Notes: generated from the sequence alone by a model not told the origin. Counted from the first letter of the stretch, positions 9,607 through 18,630 are shown. The stretch: 64,000 nt of DNA from Aeromonas salmonicida subsp. salmonicida (GCF_001643305.1 NZ_LSGW01000078.1:1-64000), one strand, 5' to 3'. Made by a program: numbers and translations.

Positions 9607-9635
9607 AGTGTAGAAGACTTGTACATATATGTACA
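9607..9635 (-). promoter_or_regulatory. Toxin-antitoxin promoter with 16-bp palindromic operator
   Basis: The perfect palindrome TGTACATATATGTACA lies at 9620-9635. Read on the minus strand, its distal half TGTACA can serve as a -35 box, with 17 bp to TACACT (-10, 9607-9612). The operator therefore overlaps the -35 box, the expected place for autorepression by the antitoxin. This is inference from position and symmetry. Confidence 0.6.
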
Positions 9636-9759
9636 TATTTGCGTGGTTGGTGATGAGTATGTACGTCGATGTGTGTGCTGAAGAGAGCGGCATTACGGGG
9701 CTAAGTGATACCGACCACGATAAGGAGTCATCATTGGGTTTTACTGTACTTCTGCTGGC

Positions 9760-9794
9760 AAAAAGCCCCGCCAACTGGGTTGGCAGGGCTTTCG
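9760..9794 (-). terminator. Intrinsic terminator of tyrP
   Basis: A 13-bp stem with one mismatch (9762-9774 with 9780-9792, loop CTGGG). Read on the minus strand it is followed by a run of T, and it sits 22 bases after the tyrP stop. Confidence 0.8.
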
Positions 9795-9815
9795 TTATCC
9801 ATCATGGGGCGAGGG

Positions 9816-11009
9816 TTACAGAGCTGGCAGTAATCCCAGGCTGACACTCACCTGTACGCCGACGATCAGCACCCCCATGGCACCTGCAAGGCCCAGGGCC
9901 AGTACGCCACCCGGGGCGCGGTAGTGGTGCGCCTCTGCCTGTTTGCGGCTCTGCCACACCAGGGTGACCGGCAGCAGTACCGCGAGGATCGCCAGTGCAA
10001 TGGCGGCGTAGCCCAGTGCCATGATGAAGCCTTGCGGGAAGTAGAGGGCAAACAACAGGGGCGGCACGAAGGTGATAAGCCCGGTCTGGCTGCGGCCTTG
10101 CCAGTTGTCCTTGCGACGAGTCACTTTGGCCATGAAATCAAACAGCCCAAGGGTCACGCCGAGGAAAGAGGTCGCCAACGCCAGATCGGCAAACAGGTGC
10201 ATCGCCTGATTAAACGCAGGCCAGCTCACCAGATTGCCGACGCTGGCCAGGAGGCTGTCGAGCGCCCCGCCGGTCTGGATCAGGGTTTGCTGACCGAGCA
10301 GCCCCAAAATGGCCACTTGCCACAGCACGTAGAGGATGAGCGGCAGGGCGGAGCCCCAGACAAAGACCCGGCGCAGCTGCTTGGGGCAATCCCCCAGATA
10401 GAGCATGACGCTCGGGATGGAGCCGTGAAAGCCGAACGAGGTGAAGATGACGGGCAAGCCTGCCAGCAGCAACCCCTGGCCGAGCGGCAGGGAGAGCAGG
10501 TGTTGTCCTTCTGCGCGGGGCAGCAGCAGCCCCAGTACCGCCACCATGATCACCAGTTTGACGGTAAACATCAGTCGATTGAGGTAATCCACCGAGCGGG
10601 TACCGACGCAGACCATGCCACCGAACAGCAAGGTAAAGGCCCAGGCTGCCTGCTCCTGGCTAATGGTCATGCCCGCATCGTCCAGCGCCTGGGCCAGCAG
10701 GCTGCTGCCGCCACTGATGTAGGCGGAGGCCAGGGAGTAAAACAGCATCAGGATACAAAAAGAGGCGATGCCCTTGCCCCAGGGGCCGAGCAGGTGATCC
10801 GCCAGCTGGTGCAGGTACCACTTGCCGGTGTTGAGGCTGGCTTCTACCTGCAACATGGCGGTGAAGGCCATCAGGGCCCAGAGCCCTATCATCAGCAGCA
10901 AAGTGGCGGGGCCACCCAGAGATGAGGAGGCCAGCGGCAGGGCCAGCATGCCGGCGCCTATGGTGGTGCCGGCAATCAATAGGGTACAACCCAGGGTTTT
11001 GGTGTTCAT
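9816..11009 (-). CDS. tyrP: Aromatic amino acid (tyrosine-type) permease
   Basis: 397 residues from MNTKTLG, which matches the start of E. coli TyrP; another ATG three codons upstream is equally possible, as neither has a clear ribosome site. It is an inner-membrane proton symporter of the HAAAP family with about eleven hydrophobic segments. The signature TTIGAGMLALPLASS is in the first one, and TSFGFHGSIPSVMLY is typical of TyrP/Mtr. I favour tyrosine because of overall likeness to TyrP, but tryptophan transport cannot be excluded. It has its own terminator and a candidate TyrR box upstream. Confidence 0.85.
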   Translation of the reverse strand: MNTKTLGCTLLIAGTTIGAGMLALPLASSSLGGPATLLLMIGLWALMAFTAMLQVEASLNTGKWYLHQLADHLLGPWGKGIASFCILMLFYSLASAYISGGSSLLAQALDDAGMTISQEQAAWAFTLLFGGMVCVGTRSVDYLNRLMFTVKLVIMVAVLGLLLPRAEGQHLLSLPLGQGLLLAGLPVIFTSFGFHGSIPSVMLYLGDCPKQLRRVFVWGSALPLILYVLWQVAILGLLGQQTLIQTGGALDSLLASVGNLVSWPAFNQAMHLFADLALATSFLGVTLGLFDFMAKVTRRKDNWQGRSQTGLITFVPPLLFALYFPQGFIMALGYAAIALAILAVLLPVTLVWQSRKQAEAHHYRAPGGVLALGLAGAMGVLIVGVQVSVSLGLLPAL

Positions 11010-11141
11010 TGTGTCCATCCGGATCGAGAAACTGCGTGTTCATAAAGAGTGAAAGTGGCGGTGTCATCAAGACGCCTCCGGGGTTGAAACCGGAGGCTAG
11101 CAATATCGGAGTGGACGCATCGTTACGAAAAACCCGTTGGT

Positions 11142-11159
11142 TGTAAAAGTTGGTTGCCA
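11142..11159. promoter_or_regulatory. Candidate TyrR box upstream of tyrP
   Basis: TGTAAA-N6-TTGCCA matches the TyrR consensus TGTAAA-N6-TTTACA at 10 of 12 positions and keeps the key G and C of each half. It lies about 130 bases upstream of tyrP. A GC-rich hairpin (11074-11081 with 11090-11097) lies between it and the gene, in the presumed leader. Confidence 0.4.
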
Positions 11160-11291
11160 AGTTAACGGATCAAAATAGTGGAAACAAGCCTGTAAAGGCG
11201 GATTTTGTACTGGAAGGGCGCAATAGGTGGAAATAAAAGATGACAAAACTATGTGCTGGGGAGTGAAAAGGGCTGGCAAGCCAATGGATGG

Positions 11292-11333
11292 AAAACGCGC
11301 TGGCGAAGATGGCGGTCGCCGCCAGCGCGTGAG
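11292..11333 (-). terminator. Intrinsic terminator of cra
   Basis: An 11-bp stem, ACGCGCTGGCG (11295-11305) with CGCCAGCGCGT (11320-11330). On the minus strand it is followed by TTTTCC, 9 bases after the cra stop. Confidence 0.7.
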
Positions 11334-11341
11334 GGGGTTGC

Positions 11342-12325
11342 TTAGCGTCGGCGCTTGAGGGTCCGGCTCACGTAATGCAGCCCGCATTGGTACTCGCCAT
11401 TGATGGCCTTGAGGGCGAGCTCCAGCGCCTGGCTGGCCAGTGCATCGTGTTGCTGGGGCAGGGAGTTGATGCCAAAGGGGAGGAAATCGAGCAGGCGATC
11501 GTCGCCGAAGGTGGCCATGGCGAGCTGGCTCATGTCGGTCTCTTGTTCCAGCAAATAATCCAGCACCCCCTCCATCAATATGTAAGAGGTGGCAACCAGT
11601 GCTTCGGGCAGCTGGCCGAGTTGCTGGTGAAGTCCCTTGATCAGGCGATAGCCCTCGACACGGGAGAAATGTGCTCCTTCGCACAGGTGACGGGCCGTGG
11701 TGTGGCTGGCGACAGCCTGCTCGAAGCCCGCTTTTCGTTCCTGACTGATCGTGAGTGCTGGCAGCGCGGTGATCAAGGCGATGTGCTTGAGCGCCGGGGT
11801 GAGCAGGGAGGCGGTGAGATCAAAGCTCGCCTTCTGGTTTTCACTAGCGACGGTCACGAACTTGTCGACGGCCATGGCCCGGTCGATGGCCAGCACATGG
11901 ATGCCGCGCGCCTGCTGGCGCGGATAGAAGGGGTCGTCCGGCGGCAGGCAACTGGCCACCAGCAGGGCATCCACATGGCGACTGGCCAGCATCTCGGCCA
12001 GTTCTTTCTCGGTGGCGGGTTCATCTTCCGAGCAGACGATCAGCAGTTGATAACCTTGGGCTCGGGCCCCTTGTTCGAGGCGCTTGGCGAGTTTGGCATA
12101 ACTGGCGTTCTCGAGGTCGGGCAGGATAAAGCCGAGGGTCTTGGTTTGGCCGCCACGGAGGGAGGCGGCGCGGCTGTCAGGTTGGTAGTTGTGGGCGGTC
12201 ACCACCGCCATCACTTTGTCACGGGTTGCCTGACTGATGCGGCATTGATCGGCCTTGCCATTGATCACATAGCTGGCCGTGGTGCGCGAGACACCGGCGA
12301 GGGCGGCGATTTCATCCAGTTTCAT
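11342..12325 (-). CDS. cra: Catabolite repressor/activator Cra (FruR), LacI family
   Basis: 327 residues from MKLDEIAALAG; the ATG directly before it (12328) could also be used. The N-terminal LacI helix-turn-helix is clear (LAGVSRTTASYVINGKADQ), followed by a periplasmic-binding-like effector domain that in Cra senses fructose-1-phosphate or fructose-1,6-bisphosphate. It is divergent from fruBKA, and two perfect Cra operators lie in the shared control region. The link between regulator and operon is therefore strongly supported by position and by sites. Confidence 0.92.
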   Translation of the reverse strand: MKLDEIAALAGVSRTTASYVINGKADQCRISQATRDKVMAVVTAHNYQPDSRAASLRGGQTKTLGFILPDLENASYAKLAKRLEQGARAQGYQLLIVCSEDEPATEKELAEMLASRHVDALLVASCLPPDDPFYPRQQARGIHVLAIDRAMAVDKFVTVASENQKASFDLTASLLTPALKHIALITALPALTISQERKAGFEQAVASHTTARHLCEGAHFSRVEGYRLIKGLHQQLGQLPEALVATSYILMEGVLDYLLEQETDMSQLAMATFGDDRLLDFLPFGINSLPQQHDALASQALELALKAINGEYQCGLHYVSRTLKRRR

Positions 12326-12441
12326 CATATCGGCTCTGTTTGAGTTGCAAGGCCCACGGTCACTGCCAGGTGAGGGCACCGAAAAGTGTGCGCGGGATCA
12401 TATCATTGAAAAGCACTCTTTGCGGGTACTTGATCAATTGG

Positions 12442-12480
12442 CTGAAACGATTCAGTCTGAGTGTAAGTGAAACGATTCAG
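12442..12480. promoter_or_regulatory. Two Cra (FruR) operators
   Basis: Two identical copies of TGAAACGATTCA at 12443-12454 and 12468-12479 match the Cra consensus. Their centres are 25 bp apart, in the cra-fruB intergenic region. They should repress fruBKA and possibly cra itself until fructose-1-phosphate is present. Confidence 0.85.
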
Positions 12481-12481
12481 C

Positions 12482-12564
12482 TTGTCAGCAGGCAATCGAT
12501 GTCCGGGTATAAAAATGCGATACCACTCCGGCGGGATGCAATCCGGTCTATTGTCAGCAGGCAA
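12482..12564 (+). repeat. 14-bp direct repeat in the fruB leader
   Basis: TTGTCAGCAGGCAA occurs at 12482-12495 and again at 12551-12564, 69 bp apart. Each begins with a -35-like TTGTCA, but I cannot find a convincing -10 box at proper spacing for either copy. The function is unknown. Confidence 0.6.
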
Positions 12565-12635
12565 ATTACCCGAATTTTCAATTGTATTGATCCGGTGAGC
12601 CGCACGGCCAGCCCGGAACCTGATGGAGAATATCT

Positions 12636-13736
12636 ATGTTGAAGTTGGCACAGCAGCAGATTTTGCTGGGGCAGTCGGTGGCGACCAAGGCGGATGCCAT
12701 CGCTCTGCTGGCAAGCAAACTGACCGAGGCCGGTCTGGTGGAAGCGGGTTATGTGGACGGCATGCTGGCGCGGGAAGCCCAGCACGCCACCTACCTTGGC
12801 AGCGGCATCGCCATTCCCCACGGCACCACGGACACCCGCCATCTGGTCAAGAGCACGGGTGTCATGGTGGCCCAGTTCCCCAAGGGGATCGAATGGGACG
12901 AGGGCCAGATCGCCTATGTGGCCATCGGCATCGCCGCCAAATCCGACGAGCATCTGGGTATTTTGCGCCAGCTTACCCATGTGCTGGGTGACGAGCAGGC
13001 GGCAGCTGCGCTGAAAAATGCCACCGATGCCGACACCATCATAAATATTCTGACTGGTGCCAGCGCGGCGAAAGAAGTGCAGTTCCTGACCCTGGCCAAC
13101 TTCCCCGCAGACGACCGTGACCAACTGCTGCTGGGGGCTGCCGCCCGCGCCAAATCCGCCGGTTGGGGGGAGGCCGCCATGGTCACTTCACTGCTGGCAA
13201 GTGATCCTGCCTATCTGGGGGAGGGAGTCTGGCTGGCCCGTACGCAAGCGGCCCAGACCGGCTGGGTGTTGGCAACCCCGAGTAGCGCACTCACCGTGGG
13301 TGAACTGCCGGTCAGCACCTTGCTGCTGCTGTGCGCCAGCGATGCGAGCCATCTGCCACAGCTGGACAATCTGGCCAAGCTGGCCGCCGCAGACCAACTT
13401 GCGACGCTGGCTGGCGCCGAGGGCCTTGCCATGTTGCAAGCAGGGCCGGCGAGCGGCCTGTCTGATACCTTCACCATCATCAACCCCCATGGCTTGCACG
13501 CCCGTCCGGGCGCCATGCTGGTCAAGGTGGCCAAGGAGTTCGAATCCGACATTCGTGTTGCCAACCTCGATGGCAGCGGTGAAGCCGTCTCTGCCAAGAG
13601 CCTGATGAAGGTGATCGGCCTTGGGGTCAAGTGCGGTCATCGCCTGGCATTTCGCGCAGAAGGGGCGGATGCCGAAGCGGCCCTCAAGGGCATTGGTGCC
13701 GCCATTGCCGCAGGCCTGGGTGAGGGGGCGCACTGA
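12636..13736 (+). CDS. fruB: Fructose PTS EIIA-HPr fusion protein FruB (FPr)
   Basis: 366 residues. It carries phosphate from EI to the fructose transporter. Residues 1-140 form the EIIA domain with its phospho-histidine in [13 protein letters not shown] middle linker domain follows, and the HPr-like domain sits at the C-terminus with its phospho-histidine in [13 protein letters not shown]. The length and order agree with E. coli FruB. It is the first gene of fruBKA, and its stop overlaps the fruK start by one base (TGATG). Confidence 0.95.
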   Translation: MLKLAQQQILLGQSVATKADAIALLASKLTEAGLVEAGYVDGMLAREAQHATYLGSGIAIPHGTTDTRHLVKSTGVMVAQFPKGIEWDEGQIAYVAIGIAAKSDEHLGILRQLTHVLGDEQAAAALKNATDADTIINILTGASAAKEVQFLTLANFPADDRDQLLLGAAARAKSAGWGEAAMVTSLLASDPAYLGEGVWLARTQAAQTGWVLATPSSALTVGELPVSTLLLLCASDASHLPQLDNLAKLAAADQLATLAGAEGLAMLQAGPASGLSDTFTIINPHGLHARPGAMLVKVAKEFESDIRVANLDGSGEAVSAKSLMKVIGLGVKCGHRLAFRAEGADAEAALKGIGAAIAAGLGEGAH

Positions 13737-14731
13737 TGGATATCGTCACCATCACCCTCAACCCAGCGCTGGATCTCACCACTCGTCTCGAGGCCATGGC
13801 CCTTGGTGAAGTGAACCTGGTGAGCGAAGCCAATTTGCGCGCCGCAGGCAAGGGGATCAACGTTGCCATGGTGCTCAAAGACTTGGGCCGTGACGTCGGG
13901 CTGACCGGCTGGCTCGGCGCTGACAATCAGCAGAGCTTCGTCTCGCTGTTTGCCGAGCGAGCCCTGGGTGATCACTTCGTGCGCGTGGCGGGCAATACCC
14001 GCATCAACGTCAAGATCTCCGAGCAATCTGGCAGGGTCACCGACCTCAACTTGCCGGGGCTCATCATTGACGAGCGTGAAGTGAAGGTCCTTGAGACCGC
14101 GATTGACGAGTTGGCACCACAGGCAGACTGGTTTGTGCTGGCGGGCAGCCTGCCCAAAGGGGTGGCGCCTGATTATTGCGCCCGCCTCATTACCTTGCTC
14201 AAGGCCAAAGGCAAGCAGGTGATCTTCGATTGCAGCGGCCTGGCCCTGACGGAAGGCATCAAGGCCGCGCCGACCCTGATCAAGCCCAATCTGGAAGAGC
14301 TGAGTCAGTGGGCCGGTCGCCCCATCAAGACCCTGAGCGAGCAGGCCGAGTGTGCCCGCGAGCTGCAGGCTCAGGGGATAGCCCATGTGGTGATCTCCAA
14401 CGGTGCCGATGGCCTCGTCTGGTTTGGTCCGGATGCCACCTGGCAGGCCATACCACCCCGTATGCAGGTCGTCAGTACCGTCGGTGCTGGTGACTCCCTG
14501 GTGGCTGGGCTGGCCCATGGCCTCAGTCTCGGCTGGGCGCCGGAGCAGACCTTGCGTCTGGCCACCGCCGTTTCGGCGCTGGCCGTCAGCCAGGTGGCAG
14601 TCGGTTTTAGCGATATGAACGTGTTGACACCCTTACTCGAGCAGGTGCGTGTGCAACGTCTGGATGACCTTGCCCCCGCTCAACTCAATAGCCATTCCCC
14701 TTCAATGGAAAACTCAGGAGATGCCCAATGA
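13736..14731 (+). CDS. fruK: 1-phosphofructokinase
   Basis: 331 residues of the PfkB sugar-kinase family. It phosphorylates fructose-1-phosphate, the product of the FruA/FruB transport step, to fructose-1,6-bisphosphate. The N-terminal signature VTITLNPALDLTT is typical of FruK, and the catalytic region GAGDSLVAGLAHG holds the PfkB anion hole and base Asp. It overlaps fruB by one base and fruA by four (ATGA), which indicates tight translational coupling. Confidence 0.95.
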   Translation: MDIVTITLNPALDLTTRLEAMALGEVNLVSEANLRAAGKGINVAMVLKDLGRDVGLTGWLGADNQQSFVSLFAERALGDHFVRVAGNTRINVKISEQSGRVTDLNLPGLIIDEREVKVLETAIDELAPQADWFVLAGSLPKGVAPDYCARLITLLKAKGKQVIFDCSGLALTEGIKAAPTLIKPNLEELSQWAGRPIKTLSEQAECARELQAQGIAHVVISNGADGLVWFGPDATWQAIPPRMQVVSTVGAGDSLVAGLAHGLSLGWAPEQTLRLATAVSALAVSQVAVGFSDMNVLTPLLEQVRVQRLDDLAPAQLNSHSPSMENSGDAQ

Positions 14732-16452
14732 AAGCAATCTTGGTCACGGCTTGCCCGGCGGGCATTGCCACCAGCTTTCTCGTTGCTAAACGGATAGAAC
14801 AACAGGCCAAACTGGCGGGTTGGGAGCTCACACTCGATGTTGGCTCCAGCGTACAACCGCGCCAGATCCCCTCAAAAGAGCAGATAGCCGCCGCCGATCT
14901 GATCCTGGTGGTGGCAAGTGCCCCCGTGGATCTCGCCGCCTACGACGGCAAGCGTCTCTATCAGGGGATCATGGATCTTGCCTTGCAGGATCCGGCCGCC
15001 GTGCTCGACGCCGCCGCCAGTGGTGCCAGTGTCTATCATCATCAGGCTGCGCCGGTTGCCGCCGCCCAACCGGCCTCGGCCAAACGCATAGTCGCAGTCA
15101 CCGCCTGTCCGACCGGGGTGGCCCACACCTTCATGTCGGCGGAAGCGCTCGAGACCATGGCCAAGCAGCTGGGTTACCAGATCCGCGTCGAGACTCAAGG
15201 CTCGGTCGGTGCCCAGAATGCCCTGACCGCGGATGAAATCGCCGCTGCCGATCTGGTGTTCCTCGCCACCGACATCGAAGTGGACATGACCCGCTTTGAT
15301 GGCAAGCAGGTGTATCGCACCAGTACCGGTGCTGCGCTGAAGAAGACCCGTGCCGAGCTCGACAAGGCGTGGCTGGAAGCCAAGGTCTATCGCCACAGCG
15401 GCGCCAGTCAGCCCAAGAAGGAGGAGAAGGCGGGCCCCTACAAGCACCTGCTGACCGGTGTCTCCTTCATGTTGCCCATGGTGGTGGCCGGTGGTCTCAT
15501 CATTGCCATCTCCTTCATCTTTGGTATCGAAGCGTTCAAGGTGGAAGGCAGCCTGGCCGCCGCCTTGATGACGATCGGTGGTGCCTCAGCCTTCGCCCTG
15601 ATGATCCCTGTGCTGGCCGGTTACATTGCCTACTCCATCGCCGATCGTCCGGGTCTGGCACCAGGCATGATTGGCGGTATGTTGGCAAGCTCCCTGGGCG
15701 CCGGTTTCCTCGGCGGTATCGTCGCCGGTTTCCTGGCCGGTTACAGTGCCAAGTACCTGAGCGACAAGGTGCGCCTGCCAGTGACTCTGGAAGCGCTCAA
15801 ACCCATCCTCATCATCCCGTTGTTTGCCAGCCTGTTTACCGGTCTGGTGATTATCTACGTGGTGGGTGGTCCGGTTGCAGGCATCATGAGTGCCATGACA
15901 GAGTTCCTCAACAACATGGGCTCTGCCAACGCCGTGCTGCTGGGTGTCATCATAGGTGCCATGATGTGCTTCGACATGGGTGGTCCGGTCAACAAGGCGG
16001 CCTACGCCTTCGGTGTCGGCTTGCTCGCCTCCAAAACCTATGCCCCCATGGCTGCCGTGATGGCCGCCGGTATGGTACCGGCACTGGGGATGGGGATCGC
16101 CACCTTCCTGGCGCGCGCCAAGTTCATCAAGACGGAGCAGGAAGCAGGCAAGGCTTCCTTCGTACTGGGTCTGTGCTTCATCTCCGAGGGGGCCATTCCG
16201 TTTGCCGCCAAGGATCCGATGCGCGTCATCCCGGCCTGCATGGCGGGTGGTGCCCTGACTGGCGCGCTCTCCATGCTGTTCGGTTGCGAGCTGGTTGCAC
16301 CTCACGGTGGTCTGTTCGTGCTCTTCATTCCGAACGCCATCAGCCATGTGTTCATGTACATACTGGCAATCGCCGCCGGTTCCCTGGTGACAGGGGTTGG
16401 CTATGCCATGCTCAAGCGCGGCGAAGAGCAGGCCAAGCTGGCGACGACCTGA
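14728..16452 (+). CDS. fruA: Fructose-specific PTS EIIBC component FruA
   Basis: 574 residues. Two EIIB-like domains stand in tandem: the first with VTACPAGIATS, the second with VTACPTGVAHTFMSAEALE, the usual phospho-cysteine motif. The EIIC membrane domain follows from about residue 230 (SFMLPMVVAGGLIIAISF) and forms the sugar channel. The EIIB'-EIIB-EIIC layout matches enteric FruA. It moves fructose in as fructose-1-phosphate. It is the last gene of the operon, followed by a terminator 20 bases after the stop. Confidence 0.95.
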   Translation: MKAILVTACPAGIATSFLVAKRIEQQAKLAGWELTLDVGSSVQPRQIPSKEQIAAADLILVVASAPVDLAAYDGKRLYQGIMDLALQDPAAVLDAAASGASVYHHQAAPVAAAQPASAKRIVAVTACPTGVAHTFMSAEALETMAKQLGYQIRVETQGSVGAQNALTADEIAAADLVFLATDIEVDMTRFDGKQVYRTSTGAALKKTRAELDKAWLEAKVYRHSGASQPKKEEKAGPYKHLLTGVSFMLPMVVAGGLIIAISFIFGIEAFKVEGSLAAALMTIGGASAFALMIPVLAGYIAYSIADRPGLAPGMIGGMLASSLGAGFLGGIVAGFLAGYSAKYLSDKVRLPVTLEALKPILIIPLFASLFTGLVIIYVVGGPVAGIMSAMTEFLNNMGSANAVLLGVIIGAMMCFDMGGPVNKAAYAFGVGLLASKTYAPMAAVMAAGMVPALGMGIATFLARAKFIKTEQEAGKASFVLGLCFISEGAIPFAAKDPMRVIPACMAGGALTGALSMLFGCELVAPHGGLFVLFIPNAISHVFMYILAIAAGSLVTGVGYAMLKRGEEQAKLATT

Positions 16453-16471
16453 CAACGTCAAGGGTGTAAAT

Positions 16472-16502
16472 GACAAGGCGACCTGCGGGTCGCCTTGTCT
16501 GT
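16472..16502 (+). terminator. Intrinsic terminator of fruBKA
   Basis: A 12-bp stem, GACAAGGCGACC (16472-16483) with GGTCGCCTTGTC (16488-16499), loop TGCG, followed by TGTTT. Confidence 0.85.
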
Positions 16503-16551
16503 TTCTGATGGGGGTAAACAAGCGGAAGAAGAGAGCTAGCCCGTGGGAAAT

Positions 16552-16803
16552 TTAAAAATCCCAGCCGGACTGCGCTGGCTGGTTGGCTTGCTCGGCCTCT
16601 TGTGCCTTGCGGCGCGCGGCCTCAACCCGTGCCTTGCGGCCACGGCAAAGACGCATCACCTCCTGCTGCTGGGTTTGTGTCATGGTGAGCCAGTTGAAAC
16701 GCTCCTCCCGATTGCGCAGGCAGCCCTTGCAGTAGCCCTTGTTGTTCACTTCGCATACCCCGATACAGGGGCTCTGTAGCGGGAAGATCTCGAGCTGTTC
16801 CAT
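16552..16803 (-). CDS. DUF1289 small Cys-rich protein
   Basis: 83 residues with the DUF1289 Cys pattern SPCIGVCEVNNKGYCKGCLR, a likely metal site, followed by a basic helical stretch CRGRKARVEAARRKAQEAEQ. I chose the ATG at 16803, with a GAGAGG site 8 bases upstream; the much longer open frame beyond it is antisense to mltA and is not real. The biochemical role of the family is unknown, and the protein is probably cytosolic. Convergent with fruA. Confidence 0.8.
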   Translation of the reverse strand: MEQLEIFPLQSPCIGVCEVNNKGYCKGCLRNREERFNWLTMTQTQQQEVMRLCRGRKARVEAARRKAQEAEQANQPAQSGWDF

Positions 16804-16953
16804 CCATGGCCTCTCACACCTTGTTACCTTGTTATAACCCAGAAGATCCCCTTTGGAGAAATCCGTCGCCAAGGGGGTGAAGGCGTTTGCTTTCCCCCAG
16901 CAAATTTGGCATCTTCCCCGCCAAGCATGAGGCTTGGTGTTATATGAGGACAT

Positions 16954-18105
16954 ATGAACAAACACGCGTACTGGCTGACCGCTGCCGTGCTGGGGCTGGC
17001 CGGTTGTGCGGGCAATCCTGAGCAGGTGCAGGTGCCCAAAAAGAAACCCGATGCCGGATGTTTTCTCAACTGCGAGGTGCCGGAAAACCTGGGCAAGCAG
17101 TATCTGGACGGTGCCCTGCCGGGCGATCTGGTGCGGGTAGAGCGCATCAACAGCCGCCAGCGTTCTGATTTCAGCAAGTTCGGCCCCCAGAGCAGGTTGG
17201 TACTGGAGCGTTCCGGCAAGATGACCCGCCGTTATGGCGAGCTCTATCATCAGCTCTCCCGCTGGGTGGCCAATGGTGGCAATCCGGCCCATATCACCCA
17301 GTACGGCATCAGCCTGGCCCAGCTGGGCGGCGCCGATCGCATGGGCAACGTGCTGTTCACCGGTTACTACTCGCCGGTGCTGGAGGTGCGCCATCGCCCG
17401 GATGCCAAGTACAAGTACCCCATTTATGCCATGCCAAAATGTGGTGGCCGCTGCCCAAGCCGGGCCGATATCCATCGGGGGGCGTTGGCCAACCGTGGGC
17501 TGGAGCTGGGTTATAGCAAGTCTCTTATCGACAACTTCCTGATGGATGTGCAGGGCTCGGGCTTTGTGCATTATGGGGATGACGATCGGTTGCAATACCT
17601 GGGTTACAGCGGCAAGAACGGTCACGGCTATGTGAGCATAGGCCGGGTGCTGATCGACCGGGGCGAGGTACCCAAAGAGAAGATGTCGATGAAGGCCATC
17701 AAGGATTGGGCCAACGCCCAACCGGAGGAGAGCGTCAAGGAGCTGGTTGAGCAGAATCCCTCTTATGTCTTCTTCGAGCGTCGCCCCACCAATGACGTGA
17801 TTGGCGCCGCCGGTATTCCGTTGCTGCCGCTGGCGGCCGTTGCGGCTGACAAGAGTTTGCTGCCGATGGGCACCCCCATCCTGGCGGAAGTGCCTTTGCT
17901 CGACAAGGCCGGCAACTGGACCGGCAAGCACCAGTTGCGGCTCTTGATCGCGCTGGATGTGGGTGGCGCCGTGAAGAAGGGGCACCTGGATCTTTACCAT
18001 GGCATGGGTGAGAAGGCGGGTGTGGCGGCCGGTCACTACAAGCACTTTGGCCGGGTCTGGAAGCTGGGTCTGCACCATGGGCCGACTGCTGCGCCTTGGT
18101 TATAA
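16954..18105 (+). CDS. mltA: Membrane-bound lytic murein transglycosylase A
   Basis: 383 residues. A lipoprotein signal with lipobox LAGC (cleavage before Cys about 18) sends it to the outer membrane. It cleaves the glycan strands of peptidoglycan, forming 1,6-anhydromuramyl ends. The MltA domain carries FTGYYSPVLEVR, and the C-terminal 3D domain carries IALDVGGAVKKGHLDLYHG with the conserved Asp residues that include the catalytic acid. It is close to the family's usual length and monocistronic. Confidence 0.94.
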   Translation: MNKHAYWLTAAVLGLAGCAGNPEQVQVPKKKPDAGCFLNCEVPENLGKQYLDGALPGDLVRVERINSRQRSDFSKFGPQSRLVLERSGKMTRRYGELYHQLSRWVANGGNPAHITQYGISLAQLGGADRMGNVLFTGYYSPVLEVRHRPDAKYKYPIYAMPKCGGRCPSRADIHRGALANRGLELGYSKSLIDNFLMDVQGSGFVHYGDDDRLQYLGYSGKNGHGYVSIGRVLIDRGEVPKEKMSMKAIKDWANAQPEESVKELVEQNPSYVFFERRPTNDVIGAAGIPLLPLAAVAADKSLLPMGTPILAEVPLLDKAGNWTGKHQLRLLIALDVGGAVKKGHLDLYHGMGEKAGVAAGHYKHFGRVWKLGLHHGPTAAPWL

Positions 18106-18240
18106 GCAAAACAGGATATAAGCGAAACAGGGATTGTAATGGAATAAGGCGACTGTGGCGGGTGATGCCACTTTGCAGCTAACCCACACAAGACGCTGAT
18201 GACCCTTCCCCTGCTCCTCCTTCGAGGGGCGGCGGCAAAG

Positions 18241-18276
18241 AAAAAAGCCGCCGGAGGCAATCCGGCGGCTTTTTTG
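18241..18276. terminator. Bidirectional intrinsic terminator between mltA and yfaE
   Basis: A 15-bp stem, from AAAAAAGCCGCCGGA (18241-18255) to 18261-18275, loop GGCAA. It has T-runs on both strands, so it ends mltA on the plus strand and the nrdA-nrdB-yfaE unit on the minus strand. Confidence 0.92.
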
Positions 18277-18309
18277 TATGTGCTTATGTCCACAGTCTGC
18301 CGAGGAGGC

Positions 18310-18630
18310 TCAACCCTTCGTCAGGTCCAGCCGGATGGCACCGACCGGTTTGCAGCAACAGGGCAGACATTCACCCGGGGAGACAAACGCCAGCGGCACA
18401 TTGGGGTAGTGCACCGAGCCTGCCAGCAAGGGCGTGCGGCAGGCGCCGCAATAACCGCTGCGGCACTGGAACTCCAGCTGATGGCCGTGGCGCTCCAGGG
18501 TCTCCAACAGGCTCTCGCCGGGATGGGCGAGCAGGGTGCCATCACAGGTATGTACCAGCGGCGCCTGTGGTGCCTCCTGCTGCGTTGCAGGTTGCAGGGC
18601 AGGGGCCAAGGTGTTGGTTGCGTCACTCAC
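18310..18630 (-). CDS. yfaE: 2Fe-2S ferredoxin YfaE, ribonucleotide reductase cofactor maintenance
   Basis: 106 residues with a plant-type ferredoxin fold; the cluster Cys are in CRSGYCGACRTPLL and in ECLPCCC. In E. coli, YfaE gives electrons that restore the diferric-tyrosyl cofactor of NrdB (established knowledge). It lies 76 bases downstream of nrdB in the same orientation. The start is a GTG at 18630 with an AGGTGA-like site upstream. The first 20 or so residues are Ala/Gln/Pro-rich and not conserved. Confidence 0.88.
   Translation of the reverse strand: MSDATNTLAPALQPATQQEAPQAPLVHTCDGTLLAHPGESLLETLERHGHQLEFQCRSGYCGACRTPLLAGSVHYPNVPLAFVSPGECLPCCCKPVGAIRLDLTKG

Noticed and set aside
16804-18078. 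Long upstream extension of the DUF1289 gene on the minus strand
   Set aside because: It is antisense to mltA. The conserved start with a ribosome site is at 16803.
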